Counted from the first letter of the stretch, positions 8,704 to 17,290 are shown. The stretch: 64,000 nt of DNA from Benzoatithermus flavus (GCF_037908215.1 NZ_JBBLZC010000009.1:1-64000), one strand, 5' to 3'. Notes: generated from the letters alone by a model not told the origin. Made by a program: numbers and translations.

Positions 8704-10041
8704 ATGACCACGCTCGCCGCCGCGCCTTCTTCGCCCGGCATCGCCGAGCGGGCCGCCACCTTGAACGGCCCGCTGCTCGCCGCCGCGGCGATCATCCTCG
8801 TCTTCTTCGGTGGCTTCGGCGGCTGGGCGGCGTTCGCTCCCCTCTCCGGGGCCGCCGTGGCGCCGGCGGTCGTGGCACCGGAAGGCTACCGCAAGACCGT
8901 CCAGCATCTCGAGGGGGGGATCGTCCGCGAGATCCGCGTGCGCGACGGCAGCTCGGTCGAGGCCGGCGACGTGCTGGTCGTGCTCGACGACACCCAGATC
9001 CGCGCCACGTACGCCGCAGCGCAGGCGAAGCTGGCCGCGGCCCAGGCGCGGGCGGCACGGCTCTTCGCCGAACGCTCGGAAACGGCGGAGCCGGAATTCC
9101 CGGCCGAACTGCTCGAGCTCGGCCGCAAGGATGCCGAGACCCAGCGCCTGATCGAGGCCGAGCGCGAGACGCTCCACGCCCGCCGGCAGGCCTTGGCCGA
9201 CCAAGTGGCCGTGCTCGAGCGGCGCATCGCGCAGGCCCAGACCGATCTCGTCGCCTACGAAGGCAATCTCACCAGCACCGACCGTCAGATCAGCCTGATC
9301 GACGAGGAGATCGAGACGGTCAAAGACCTGCTCGCGAAAGGGCTCGACCGGAAGCCGCGCCTCCTCGCCCTGCAGCGGGCGCGCGCCGACCTCGAGGCCC
9401 AGCGCACCACGGCGCTCAGCAGCAGCGCGCGCACCCGCGAGCTGATCAACGCCACCCGCGCCGAGCTGGCATCGACCAGGAGCAAGCACGCCGAGGAGGT
9501 CGCGACCGGCCTGGTCGAGGCGCAGGGCAGCGCCAACCAGCTCCAGGCCCAGGTCCGGGCCGTGCGCGACCAGCTCGAGCGGGTGGTGATCCGCGCCCCG
9601 GTCGCCGGCACGGTGGTCAATCTGCAGCTCCACACCGCGGGCGGCGTGATCCGCGCCGGCGAGCCCATCCTCGAGATCGTGCCGCGCGACGAGCCCCTGG
9701 TCATCGAGGCGCGGGTCTCGCCGTCCGACATCGACGTGGTCCATCCTGGCCTCACGGCCGACGTGCATCTTCTCGCCTACCGCAGCCGCCACCTGCCGCG
9801 GATCCAGGGCGAGGTGCGCAAGGTCTCGGCGGACCGGCTGATCGACCAGAAGACCGGACAGCCCTACTACAGCGCCCAGATCGTGGTCGACACCGCCGTC
9901 CTGCACCGCAAGGCGCCCGAGGTCGAGCTGACCGCCGGCATGCCGGCCGAGGCGCTGATCATCACGGGCAAGCGCACGCTGTTCGAGTACCTGATGGAGC
10001 CGGTGCGGCTGAGCTTCCGCCGGGCGCTCCGCGAGACCTGA
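8704..10041 (+). CDS. HlyD-family type I secretion periplasmic adaptor
   Basis: Membrane-fusion protein (445 aa) bridging the ABC exporter to an outer-membrane channel. One N-terminal membrane helix (about residues 24-44) is followed by a split lipoyl-type domain (GIVREIRVRDGSSVEAGDVL, and later APVAGTVVNLQLHTAGGVI). A long alpha-helical hairpin (about 100-290) lies between them, and the beta-barrel and membrane-proximal domains end the protein, including the conserved C-terminal GM.AEALI region. The gene begins 12 bases after the exporter gene and is clearly co-transcribed. Length and architecture match PrtE/HlyD adaptors. Confidence 0.93.
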   Translation: MTTLAAAPSSPGIAERAATLNGPLLAAAAIILVFFGGFGGWAAFAPLSGAAVAPAVVAPEGYRKTVQHLEGGIVREIRVRDGSSVEAGDVLVVLDDTQIRATYAAAQAKLAAAQARAARLFAERSETAEPEFPAELLELGRKDAETQRLIEAERETLHARRQALADQVAVLERRIAQAQTDLVAYEGNLTSTDRQISLIDEEIETVKDLLAKGLDRKPRLLALQRARADLEAQRTTALSSSARTRELINATRAELASTRSKHAEEVATGLVEAQGSANQLQAQVRAVRDQLERVVIRAPVAGTVVNLQLHTAGGVIRAGEPILEIVPRDEPLVIEARVSPSDIDVVHPGLTADVHLLAYRSRHLPRIQGEVRKVSADRLIDQKTGQPYYSAQIVVDTAVLHRKAPEVELTAGMPAEALIITGKRTLFEYLMEPVRLSFRRALRET

Positions 10042-10062
10042 ACGGAGCGTAGGCTCATGGCG

Positions 10063-10084
10063 GGCCGGCACGTCCTGCCGGGCC
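10063..10084. terminator. hairpin between convergent genes
   Basis: GGCCGGCA-CGTCC-TGCCGGGCC forms a stem with one bulged G in the 58-base gap between the convergent hlyD-like and aldo/keto reductase genes. No T-run follows on either strand, so any terminator role is uncertain. Confidence 0.3.
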
Positions 10085-10099
10085 GTGTCGGGCCGCGGC

Positions 10100-11122
10100 T
10101 CAGACCGGCGTGGGCGCGTCCTCGCGCAAGAGCCCTTCCCGCTTCAGCTCGGCCCAGAACTCGGCCGGAATCGCGACCTCGAAGATGGCGCGGTTCTGCG
10201 CGATCTCCTCGGGCGAGCGCGCACCGGGGATCAGGGTCGCGACGTTGGGATGGCCCAAGGGGAACTGGAGCGCAGCACTCGCGAGGCGCACGCCGTGGCG
10301 GGCGCAGACCGCCTCGATGCGGCGCACGCGCTCGAGGATCTCGGCCGGTGCGGGGGCGTAGTTGTAGTAGGCACCCGGAACCGCGCCGGTGGCGAGGATG
10401 CCGGTGTTGTAGGGACCGCCGATCATGAGGGCGATGTCGCGCTCGGCGCAGTAGGGAAGCAGCGTGTCGAGCGCCCCCTGCTCGAGCAGCGTGTAGCGCC
10501 CGGCGAGGAGAAAGCAGTCGAAGTCGCCGGCGCGGGCGAAGTCCTCGCAGGCCTTGACCTCGTTGATCCCCGCCCCGATGGCGCGGACCACCCCCTCCTC
10601 GCGCAGGCGCAGCATGGCGCGATACCCGCCCGCCATCACCTCGCGAAAGCGCTCGAGCCTCGCCTCCTCGCTGCCGTGGGTCCAGACGTCGACGTCGTGG
10701 ATCAAGAGAATGTCGATGCGGTGCAGGCCCAGGCGCTGCAGACTGTCTTCGACCGAGCGCATCACCCCGTCGTAGCCATAGTCGTAGACGCCCTCGAACG
10801 GCAGGATCTTCTCGAACAGGCCGCCCTCGACCTCTTTCGGGTCCTTGGGCTTCAGCAGCCGGCCGACCTTGGTGGAAAGGACGTAGGAATCGCGGTCGAG
10901 CCAGCGCAGCGCCTCGCCGATCCGGTGCTCGGACAGGCCGAAACCGTAGAGCGGTGCGGTGTCGAACAGGCGCATGCCGGCATCGTAGGCCGCACGCACC
11001 GTGGCCCGCGCCTGCTCGTCCGAGAACTCCTGGTACATGTTGCCGAGCGGTGCCCCGCCGAAGCCGATCACCGGCACCTCGAGGCCGGACTTGCCCAAAC
11101 GCCGCCGATCCGTGACGCGCAT
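10100..11122 (-). CDS. aldo/keto reductase
   Basis: Predicted NAD(P)-dependent oxidoreductase of 340 aa with the TIM-barrel AKR fold. It starts RRRLGKSGLEVPVIGFGGAP. The catalytic Asp and Tyr are in MRLFDTAPLYGFGLSEHRIG, and Lys is in VLSTKVGRLL. The region YDYGYDGVMRSVEDSLQRLG and IDILLIHDVD resemble the D-threo-aldose (L-fucose) dehydrogenase and pyridoxal dehydrogenase branch. ATG 11122 is supported by GAAGGAAG just upstream; longer frames upstream are other-frame noise. It lies 95 bases after the MFS transporter stop on the same strand, so sugar uptake and oxidation is a reasonable guess. Substrate unproven. Confidence 0.87.
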   Translation of the reverse strand: MRVTDRRRLGKSGLEVPVIGFGGAPLGNMYQEFSDEQARATVRAAYDAGMRLFDTAPLYGFGLSEHRIGEALRWLDRDSYVLSTKVGRLLKPKDPKEVEGGLFEKILPFEGVYDYGYDGVMRSVEDSLQRLGLHRIDILLIHDVDVWTHGSEEARLERFREVMAGGYRAMLRLREEGVVRAIGAGINEVKACEDFARAGDFDCFLLAGRYTLLEQGALDTLLPYCAERDIALMIGGPYNTGILATGAVPGAYYNYAPAPAEILERVRRIEAVCARHGVRLASAALQFPLGHPNVATLIPGARSPEEIAQNRAIFEVAIPAEFWAELKREGLLREDAPTPV

Positions 11123-11217
11123 CACGCTTCCTTCTCGCCTTCCCTGTCCCCGCGGCGTTTCCCTGCCGCGGGTCCGAATCGGATGCCGCCCGGACCGCCG
11201 TCCGTCAAGCACCGCGC

Positions 11218-12453
11218 TCAGGACGCAGGCCGTTCCGGAACGCGGGGGTCGATCTCGACGAGGCGCGGGCTCGTGGCCGGAAGACTCACGAAGCCCTCGC
11301 GCGCCTCGGGCGGCAGCGGCGCCCGGCGGGTCATGCGGTAGAGGACGAAGGCGGCGAGCACGGCCGAGACCAGAAGGGCATAGAGGAAGAGACCTTCGGG
11401 ACCGACGAGGTCGAGGAACGGGGCCGCTATCGTGGGGCCGATGGCGGCGCCCACGGCCCAGGCGAGGAGCGAGCCGCTGCTGACTCCCACCATCTGGTCC
11501 GGGTCGGCGAAGTCGCTGCCGTGCGCCACCGCCACGGCGTAGAAGGTGAGCGAGCCGCCACCCCAGAGGAAGAACAGGATGAGCAGGAGCCAGAGCCGGT
11601 CCTGCGCGAGCATGATCCCGAAGGAGAGGCCTGCCACGGCGAGGGCGCAGCCCGCGATCACGCTGCGGCGGTCGATCCGGTCCGAGAGCCGGCCGAGCGG
11701 CCATTGCAGGAAGAAGCTGCCGAGCTGGATCGCCGTGAGCAGCCAGACCGTGAACTCGACCGAAAGGCCGAGCCGCGTGCCGTAGACCGGCGTCAGGCCG
11801 ATGACGGCACTGCTGAGGAGGCCGGAGCACGTGCAGCCGACGATGGCGGCGGGCGCGACCCGGTAGAGGTCGCGCGGGCTCAGGAGCTCGAGCCGGGGCG
11901 GAGGCGGCTGGGGCGTGCGGGTGAGGGCTACCGGGATCAGCGACAGCGAGAACACGGCACCGGCGACATCGAACCAGCCCAGCGCCGTGGTGTCGACGTG
12001 GCCGAGCACGAGCTGCCCGCCCACGATCGCGACCTTGGTGCTCACGAGATAGAACGAGAGCACGCCGCCCCGCGCCTTGGGTGGCGTCGCGGCGCTGAGC
12101 CAGCCCTCGACCACGGTGAACAGGCCCGCCTGGCAGAACCCCATGACGAGGCGGAGAGCGAACCAGATCCACACCAGCCCGCTCGTCGTGAACACCATGC
12201 TCAGGATCGAGCACACCGCCGCCAGCACGGCGAAGGCGCGGATGTGGCCGACCGAGCGGATCAGGCGGTGCGCCACGACGCAGCCGGCGAGGAAGCCCAC
12301 GCCATAGGCCGTGGTCACGATGCCGGTGGTGGTGCCGGAGAAGCCGGCAAGCGTCAGATGCAGCGGCAGCACGACCGAGAGGATGGTGTTCGCGAGCTGC
12401 AGCAGCGTGACGCCGCCGATGATGCCGAGGACAGCACCGTAGTAGGGAGACAT
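11218..12453 (-). CDS. MFS transporter (YcaD-like)
   Basis: Twelve-helix major facilitator protein of 411 aa. The N-terminal half shows the MFS pattern (AYGVGFLAGCVVAHRLIRSVG between helices 2 and 3). The loop between helices 8 and 9 carries GRLSDRIDRRSVIAG, the classic motif A repeat. The proline-rich cytoplasmic linker (about residues 185-200) joins the two halves. It resembles the YcaD/UMF-type branch. ATG 12453 has AGGAG upstream. It runs divergently from the XpaC/TelA operon, with 132 bases between. Substrate unknown. Confidence 0.85.
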   Translation of the reverse strand: MSPYYGAVLGIIGGVTLLQLANTILSVVLPLHLTLAGFSGTTTGIVTTAYGVGFLAGCVVAHRLIRSVGHIRAFAVLAAVCSILSMVFTTSGLVWIWFALRLVMGFCQAGLFTVVEGWLSAATPPKARGGVLSFYLVSTKVAIVGGQLVLGHVDTTALGWFDVAGAVFSLSLIPVALTRTPQPPPPRLELLSPRDLYRVAPAAIVGCTCSGLLSSAVIGLTPVYGTRLGLSVEFTVWLLTAIQLGSFFLQWPLGRLSDRIDRRSVIAGCALAVAGLSFGIMLAQDRLWLLLILFFLWGGGSLTFYAVAVAHGSDFADPDQMVGVSSGSLLAWAVGAAIGPTIAAPFLDLVGPEGLFLYALLVSAVLAAFVLYRMTRRAPLPPEAREGFVSLPATSPRLVEIDPRVPERPAS

Positions 12454-12585
12454 GCCGGCTCGCTCGCTCCTGGTCCGAGAGGATCCGCCCGAGCTGGCTA
12501 GCACTCCCGGCCGTCGCTCGCAGCCCTTCACGTCGCCGCAACAAGGGCCATTTATGGCACTGTGCGCAACGACGGAGGCGACGTG

Positions 12586-12684
12586 ATGAGCGCCCGCTCG
12601 GTAGCCGGCATGATGCTGCTCTGGAGCCTGCTCGGCATTCTCTGGTTGAAGGCGAGCACGGCCTGGTTCTTCGCGCTTTTCTGA
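12586..12684 (+). CDS. tiny single-pass membrane peptide (32 aa)
   Basis: A 32-codon frame, MSARSVAGMMLLWSLLGILW... to ...WFFALF, is nearly all hydrophobic and would form one membrane helix. GGAGG (12574-12578) is 7 bases before the ATG, a strong ribosome site. The stop is 12 bases before xpaC, so it would be the first gene of that operon. No family is recognised. It could be a real small protein of the TelA/XpaC membrane system or a leader peptide. Confidence 0.5.
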   Translation: MSARSVAGMMLLWSLLGILWLKASTAWFFALF

Positions 12685-12696
12685 TAGCGACAGGCC

Positions 12697-13635
12697 ATGC
12701 GCACGATCCACAACGGCAGCGGCCGGAAGGAGGGCAGCAGCTTGCGACAGGACGGCCGGAAGGAATTCGGCGCGGCCTCGCGCCGGGTCGGCGGGGGTGC
12801 CTCGATGGTGAACCCGCCCGCCTTGCGCTGGATGCCGCGCGGCTGGGCGCTCAAGATCGCCGCGGTGACGTTCGTGTGGCCCTTCATGCTGGCGCTCCTG
12901 CGCGGCGCACCTACGGACGCGCTGGCGCTCGCGGCGGCGATGGCGCTGCTGTTCGCGGGCGGCGAGGCCGTCGCGCGCGGCTGCCGCGAGGAGGTGGAAC
13001 GCGAGGGCCGCACGCTGGCGCTCAGCGAGACGCCCTGGAAGACCCTGGCGGCCGTCGCCGTCGGGGTGGCGGCTTTCCTGATCAGCCTGGGCGCCGCGCA
13101 CGACGGCGTGCTGATGGCCGTCCTGTTCGGCGTGCTCACCGGCGGTGCCTGCGCCCTCACCTACGGGCTCGATCAGCGGATCGACCGGCGCGCCATCGAG
13201 GCGGCGGCGCGGCGCGCGGGCCTGCGCGGCAGAGACGTGATCGAGACGCTCGAGGAGGCGCACCGCAAGGTGCGGGCGATCGAGGAGGCGGCGCGCGGCC
13301 TGCATTCGCGCGAGCTCAAGGCGCGCCTCGACCGGATCTGCGGGCAGGCGCGCACGATCCTGCGCCAGCTCGAGGCGAACCCGAACAAGCTGAGCCGGGC
13401 ACGGCGCTTTCTCGTCACCTATCTGGACGGCACGCGCGACGTCGTCACCCGCTATGCCCAGCAGCAGAAGGATCTGGCCGACACGCCGCTCGCCGCGAAC
13501 TTCAGGAACGTGCTGGACACGGTCGAGAGGGTGTTCGCCGAGCAGGAGGAGGTCCTGCGCCGCGACGACCAGCTCAACCTCGAGGTGCAGATCGAGGTGC
13601 TCGAGACGCAACTCAAGCGGGAAGGCGTGCACTGA
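12697..13635 (+). CDS. XpaC-family membrane protein
   Basis: 312-aa protein of the XpaC family, named for 5-bromo-4-chloroindolyl phosphate hydrolysis; the true biochemical role is unclear. A basic N-terminal tail precedes four hydrophobic segments (about residues 50-70, 75-90, 110-130 and 133-150). A long charged helical C-terminal domain follows (about 165-312), with the family's HSRELKARLDRICGQARTIL and FLVTYLDGTRDVVTRYAQQQ regions. XpaC and TelA neighbours are a known pair (xpaC-yaaN in Bacillus subtilis), which supports the call. The TelA gene follows after 50 bases. The ribosome site before ATG 12697 is weak; translation may be coupled to the tiny upstream frame. Confidence 0.85.
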   Translation: MRTIHNGSGRKEGSSLRQDGRKEFGAASRRVGGGASMVNPPALRWMPRGWALKIAAVTFVWPFMLALLRGAPTDALALAAAMALLFAGGEAVARGCREEVEREGRTLALSETPWKTLAAVAVGVAAFLISLGAAHDGVLMAVLFGVLTGGACALTYGLDQRIDRRAIEAAARRAGLRGRDVIETLEEAHRKVRAIEEAARGLHSRELKARLDRICGQARTILRQLEANPNKLSRARRFLVTYLDGTRDVVTRYAQQQKDLADTPLAANFRNVLDTVERVFAEQEEVLRRDDQLNLEVQIEVLETQLKREGVH

Positions 13636-13685
13636 GCAGCATGCACGGCAGAACCGTGGCCGATGAGGCCCGCAGGGAGAGAAGC

Positions 13686-14861
13686 ATGACCCAGGAAAGC
13701 GCACCCGCCACCGGCGCTCCGGCCACGGCCACCGCAGCACCGGCGAGCCCGCTCGACGCCCGCATGGCGGCCCTGAACCAGGAGCTCGTGGCCGACCTGC
13801 AGATCGAGCTCGACGGCTCCATCGAGCAGCGGATCGATCGGGCACTGCAGGAGCTCGACATCAACGATACGAACTCGATCCTGTTCTTCGGCTCGAAAGC
13901 ACAGCAGCAGCTCTCGACGATCTCGGATTCCATGCTCGAGAACGTCCGGACCAAGGACATCGGCCCGGCGGGCGATGCCTTGAACCGGATGGTGTCGCGC
14001 TTACGCGAGCTCGAGATCAAGGTCGAGCCGGGCGAGAAGCCGGGCCTCCTCGCCCGGCTGTTCGGCGCCAAGAACCAGATCCAGGAATATCTCGACCGCT
14101 ACGACGAGGTGCGGACCCAGGTCGACAGGATCACGGACGAGCTCGAGCAGCACAAGACCAAGATGCTGACCGACATCGTCCGGCTCGACAAGCTCTACGA
14201 GGCCAACCTCGACTATTTCCGCACGCTCGAGGTCTATATCGCCGCCGGCCGCGCCAAGCTGAAGGAGCTCGACGAGAAGACCATCCCGCAGCTCGCGCGG
14301 CAGGTGGAAGGCTCGGACGACGTGATCGCGGCGCAGAAGCTCAGGGATCTGCGCGCCGCGCGCGACGATCTCGAGCGGCGGGTGCACGATCTCCTGCTCA
14401 CCCGTCAGGTGACGATGCAGGCCCTGCCGTCGATCCGCCTCGTGCAGGAGAACGACAAGTCGCTCGTCAACAAGATCAACAGCACGATCGCCAACACCGT
14501 CCCGCTCTGGCGCCAGCAGCTCGCCCAGGCCGTGACGATTCATCGGATGGGCCAGGCGGCCGATGCGGTGAAGGCCGCCTCCGACCTCACCAACGAGCTC
14601 CTGCAGCGCAACGCCGAGAACCTGCAGCAGGCGAACGCGGTGGTGAGAAAGGAGATCGAGCGCGGCGTGTTCGACATCGAGACGGTGAAGGCCGCGAACG
14701 CCAAGCTCGTCGCCACGATCAACGAGTCCCTGCAGATCGCCGACGAGGGCAAGCGCCGGCGCGCCGAGGCCGAGCGCCAGCTCCAGGAATGCGAGGCCGA
14801 GCTGCGGAAGACGCTGGCCGCGGCCTCGGCACGCGCCACCGGGACGACGGCACGGGGTTGA
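13686..14861 (+). CDS. TelA/KlaA toxic anion resistance protein
   Basis: 391-aa cytoplasmic, almost wholly alpha-helical protein of the TelA family. An Ala/Pro-rich N-terminus (to about residue 25) leads into the family core. Recognisable segments are NSILFFGSKAQQQLSTISD, GLLARLFGAKNQIQEYLDRY and LPSIRLVQENDKSLVNKINS, with a coiled-coil C-terminus (about 330-385). TelA proteins are linked to tellurite and membrane stress; their mechanism is not established. ATG 13686 is chosen from the AGGGAGAG upstream and from where family similarity begins. It lies between xpaC and an SPFH gene in one operon, so a membrane-associated complex is inferred. Confidence 0.9.
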   Translation: MTQESAPATGAPATATAAPASPLDARMAALNQELVADLQIELDGSIEQRIDRALQELDINDTNSILFFGSKAQQQLSTISDSMLENVRTKDIGPAGDALNRMVSRLRELEIKVEPGEKPGLLARLFGAKNQIQEYLDRYDEVRTQVDRITDELEQHKTKMLTDIVRLDKLYEANLDYFRTLEVYIAAGRAKLKELDEKTIPQLARQVEGSDDVIAAQKLRDLRAARDDLERRVHDLLLTRQVTMQALPSIRLVQENDKSLVNKINSTIANTVPLWRQQLAQAVTIHRMGQAADAVKAASDLTNELLQRNAENLQQANAVVRKEIERGVFDIETVKAANAKLVATINESLQIADEGKRRRAEAERQLQECEAELRKTLAAASARATGTTARG

Positions 14862-14901
14862 TCGAGGTGGCAAGGCAGGCAATCGGGGAGGCGGCGGGCC
14901 G

Positions 14902-16014
14902 ATGATCTGGAACAAGCTCATGGGGCAGTTCGTCGACGTCATCGAATGGCTCGACGATTCCCCCGACACCATGGTCTGGCGCTTCGAGCGGCAGGGCAAC
15001 GAGATCAAGTACGGTGCGAAGCTCACCGTGCGCGAGGGCCAGATGGCGGTGTTCGTCAACGAAGGCGAGATCGCCGACGTGTTCGGGCCCGGCATGTACG
15101 AGCTCTACACCCGCAACCTGCCGATCCTCTCCACACTCCAGGCCTGGCCCTACGGCTTCGAGAGCCCGTTCAAGGCGGAAGTCTATTTCTGCAGCACGCG
15201 GATCTTCACCGACCTCAAATGGGGGACGAAGAACCCGGTGATCGTGCGCGACCCGGAGTTCGGGCCCGTGCGCCTACGCGCCTTCGGCACCTACGCCATC
15301 CGGATCAAGGATCCGGGCGTCTTCATCCGCGAGGTCGTCGGCACGGACGGGCACTTCACCGTCGACGAGATCAGCGACCAGCTCCGCAACACGATCGTCG
15401 CCCGGTTCGCCACCGTGGTCGCGAGCTCCGGCATCCCGCTCCTCGATCTCGCCGCCAATTACGACCAGCTCGGCCAGTTCGTGCTCGGGCGGATCGCCCC
15501 CGAGTTCACGAACTACGGCCTCGAGCTCACCACGTTCCTGGTCGAGAACGTCTCGCTCCCGCCCGAGGTCGAGCAGGCGCTCGACCGCCGCACCTCGATG
15601 GGGATCGTGGGCGATCTCTCGAAATATGCCCAGTTTCAGGCCGCCGAGGCGTTGCGCACCGCAGCCGCCAATCCGGGTGCCGCGGGCCAGGCGATCGGCA
15701 TGATGGTGGGCATGGGCCTGGGCCAGCAGGCGAGCACCGGCCCCTGGGGCCAGCGCCCGGCCGAGCAGCCGGCGGCGGCACCGCCGCCGCCACCGCCGCC
15801 TCCGCCCGCTCCCGTCTGGCACGTCGCCGTGAACGGCGAGGCCAAGGGCCCGTTCACGCAGGCCCAGTTCGAGGAGCAGGTGCGAACCGGTGCCCTGACC
15901 CGGACGAGCCTGGTCTGGACGCAAGGCATGGCCGGCTGGCAGCCCGCCGGCGAGGTCCCTGCCCTCGCTCCACTCTTCGCCGCCGTCCCGCCGCCGGTCC
16001 CCGGTGCCGCCTGA
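14902..16014 (+). CDS. SPFH (band-7) protein with C-terminal GYF_2 domain
   Basis: 370-aa protein. The N-terminal part (about residues 20-230) is an SPFH domain of the YdjI/virion-core-like branch: VIEWLDDSPDTMVWRFERQG, then LTVREGQMAVFVNEGEIADV, and the late VSLPPEVEQALDRRTSMGI. A Pro-rich linker (about 290-305) joins it to a GYF_2/DUF4339 domain (about 308-360: WHVAVNGEAKGPFTQAQFEE and MAGWQPAGEV). There is no signal peptide, so it is probably a cytoplasmic oligomer at the membrane. GGGAGG is 10 bases before the ATG. The fusion suggests the SPFH ring recruits partners through the GYF module. The next gene overlaps its end by 11 bases. Confidence 0.9.
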   Translation: MIWNKLMGQFVDVIEWLDDSPDTMVWRFERQGNEIKYGAKLTVREGQMAVFVNEGEIADVFGPGMYELYTRNLPILSTLQAWPYGFESPFKAEVYFCSTRIFTDLKWGTKNPVIVRDPEFGPVRLRAFGTYAIRIKDPGVFIREVVGTDGHFTVDEISDQLRNTIVARFATVVASSGIPLLDLAANYDQLGQFVLGRIAPEFTNYGLELTTFLVENVSLPPEVEQALDRRTSMGIVGDLSKYAQFQAAEALRTAAANPGAAGQAIGMMVGMGLGQQASTGPWGQRPAEQPAAAPPPPPPPPPAPVWHVAVNGEAKGPFTQAQFEEQVRTGALTRTSLVWTQGMAGWQPAGEVPALAPLFAAVPPPVPGAA

Positions 16015-17209
16015 GAGTTCGGCCCGCAGCGGGCCCTGGGGCAGCAGGACGCAAGGCAGTACCCTGCCCCGCGCACAGGCGGCCGCAGCGCCGACGACGC
16101 AGAGCTTCACCTGCAGCCAGTGCGGGGCGGTGCTCACCTACACCCCCGGCACCACCACGCTGGCCTGCAGCTATTGCGGCCACGTCAACACGATCGTCGA
16201 GCCGCCGGTGGCGATCGTCGAGCACGCGCTCGAGCCCGAGCTCCTGCACGGAGCGGACGTAGCACCCGCACCCGTCACGGCGACGACGAAATGCGCGAGC
16301 TGCGGGGCCGACTTCTCCCTGCCGCCCGACCGCCACGCGGGTGCCTGCCCGTCCTGCGGCACGCCGGTGGTGCTCGACCCTGGGGCCTACCGGCCGATCG
16401 CACCGCACGCCGTTCTGCCCTTCCTCGTGGGGGCGCAGGAAGCCCGGCGGCTCCTCGGCGAATGGCTGAAGGGACTCTGGTTCGCACCCTCGGGCCTCGC
16501 CCGCGAGGTAAGGGGGCCGAGCAGGCTCGAAGGGGTCTATCTCCCCTACTGGACCTTCGACAGCCGGACCAGCACCCGCTATGCCGGCCGGCGCGGCGAC
16601 GTCTACTACGAGACCCATTACGTCGAGGAGATCGTGGACGGGCGGCGCGTGCGCCGGGCCGTCCAGGTGCCGAAGATCCACTGGACGCCGGTGATGGGTG
16701 CGGTCGCCCGCGACTTCGACGACGTACTGGTGCTGGCCGGCGAGAGCCTGCCGCGCGCGCTGGTCGAGCCCCTGGAGCCCTGGGACCTCGACGGCCTCAA
16801 ACCCTACACGCCGGACTATCTGAGCGGCTTTTCCGCCGAGCTCTACCGCCTGCCGCTGGCCCAGGGTTTCGAGCAGGCCAAGCTCCTGATGCAGGCCGTG
16901 ATTCAGGACGACATCCGCCGCGACATCGGCGGCGACCAGCAGATCATCGAGCGGATGGAGGTCGACTACGACGCGCCGACCTTCAAGCAGGTGCTGCTGC
17001 CGGTCTGGCACGCGGCGTTCCGCTTCCTCAACCGGGACTATCACTTCGTCGTCAACGGACGCACCGGCGAGGTCCACGGCGAGCGGCCCTGGTCGTGGTG
17101 GAAGATCGCGGGTGCGGCGCTGCTCGGGTTCGTCGTCCTCCTGCTGCTGGCCCTCCTGTTCTCGCAGTCGCCGGCCTTGCAGCAGGCTTTGCGCGAGCTG
17201 GCGCGGTAG
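16004..17209 (+). CDS. double zinc-ribbon membrane protein (YdjG-like)
   Basis: 401-aa protein with two zinc ribbons: CSQC...CSYC (about residues 36-53) and CASC...CPSC (about 97-117). A middle domain of unknown function follows (GVYLPYWTFDSRTSTRYAGR; LPVWHAAFRFLNRDYHFVVN), and a C-terminal membrane helix (about 372-392). The start is a GTG at 16004 inside the SPFH gene with no obvious ribosome site, implying coupled translation; a later start would lose the first ribbon only after about residue 35. SPFH plus zinc-ribbon pairs are known from the B. subtilis ydjFGHI neighbourhood. The role is inferred to be membrane stress, with the ribbons possibly binding protein or nucleic acid. Confidence 0.78.
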   Translation: MPPESSARSGPWGSRTQGSTLPRAQAAAAPTTQSFTCSQCGAVLTYTPGTTTLACSYCGHVNTIVEPPVAIVEHALEPELLHGADVAPAPVTATTKCASCGADFSLPPDRHAGACPSCGTPVVLDPGAYRPIAPHAVLPFLVGAQEARRLLGEWLKGLWFAPSGLAREVRGPSRLEGVYLPYWTFDSRTSTRYAGRRGDVYYETHYVEEIVDGRRVRRAVQVPKIHWTPVMGAVARDFDDVLVLAGESLPRALVEPLEPWDLDGLKPYTPDYLSGFSAELYRLPLAQGFEQAKLLMQAVIQDDIRRDIGGDQQIIERMEVDYDAPTFKQVLLPVWHAAFRFLNRDYHFVVNGRTGEVHGERPWSWWKIAGAALLGFVVLLLLALLFSQSPALQQALRELAR

Positions 17210-17290
17210 CGTCCGGCGAACCAGCTCGCGAAGCTGGTCGAGGCCGACAGAACGACCGTCGAGAGAGCGTGGAATGACCATCCCGGCTAG
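17210..17290 (+). pseudogene. DUF4160 C-terminal stub
   Basis: Directly after the TAG of the zinc-ribbon gene, in the same frame, 26 codons read RPANQLAKLVEADRTTVERA then WNDHPG and stop at 17288-17290. This matches the C-terminal end of DUF4160 proteins that pair with DUF2442, which typically end in a LVEEHR...LLEAWHDYFG-like stretch. No start codon exists and about two thirds of the family's length is missing. The stub overlaps the following DUF2442 start by 17 bases, as intact pairs do. Confidence 0.6.

Noticed and set aside
7921..10071. 716-codon minus-strand open frame
   Set aside because: Antisense shadow of the secretion ABC exporter and HlyD adaptor genes.
10063..10084. Bidirectional intrinsic terminator
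   Set aside because: The stem is real but lacks a T-run on both strands, so it is kept only as a low-confidence hairpin.
16120..17277. Second frame overlapping the zinc-ribbon gene
   Set aside because: The translation is Arg/Gly/Pro-rich noise; the alternative frame has CxxC ribbons and a C-terminal membrane helix.
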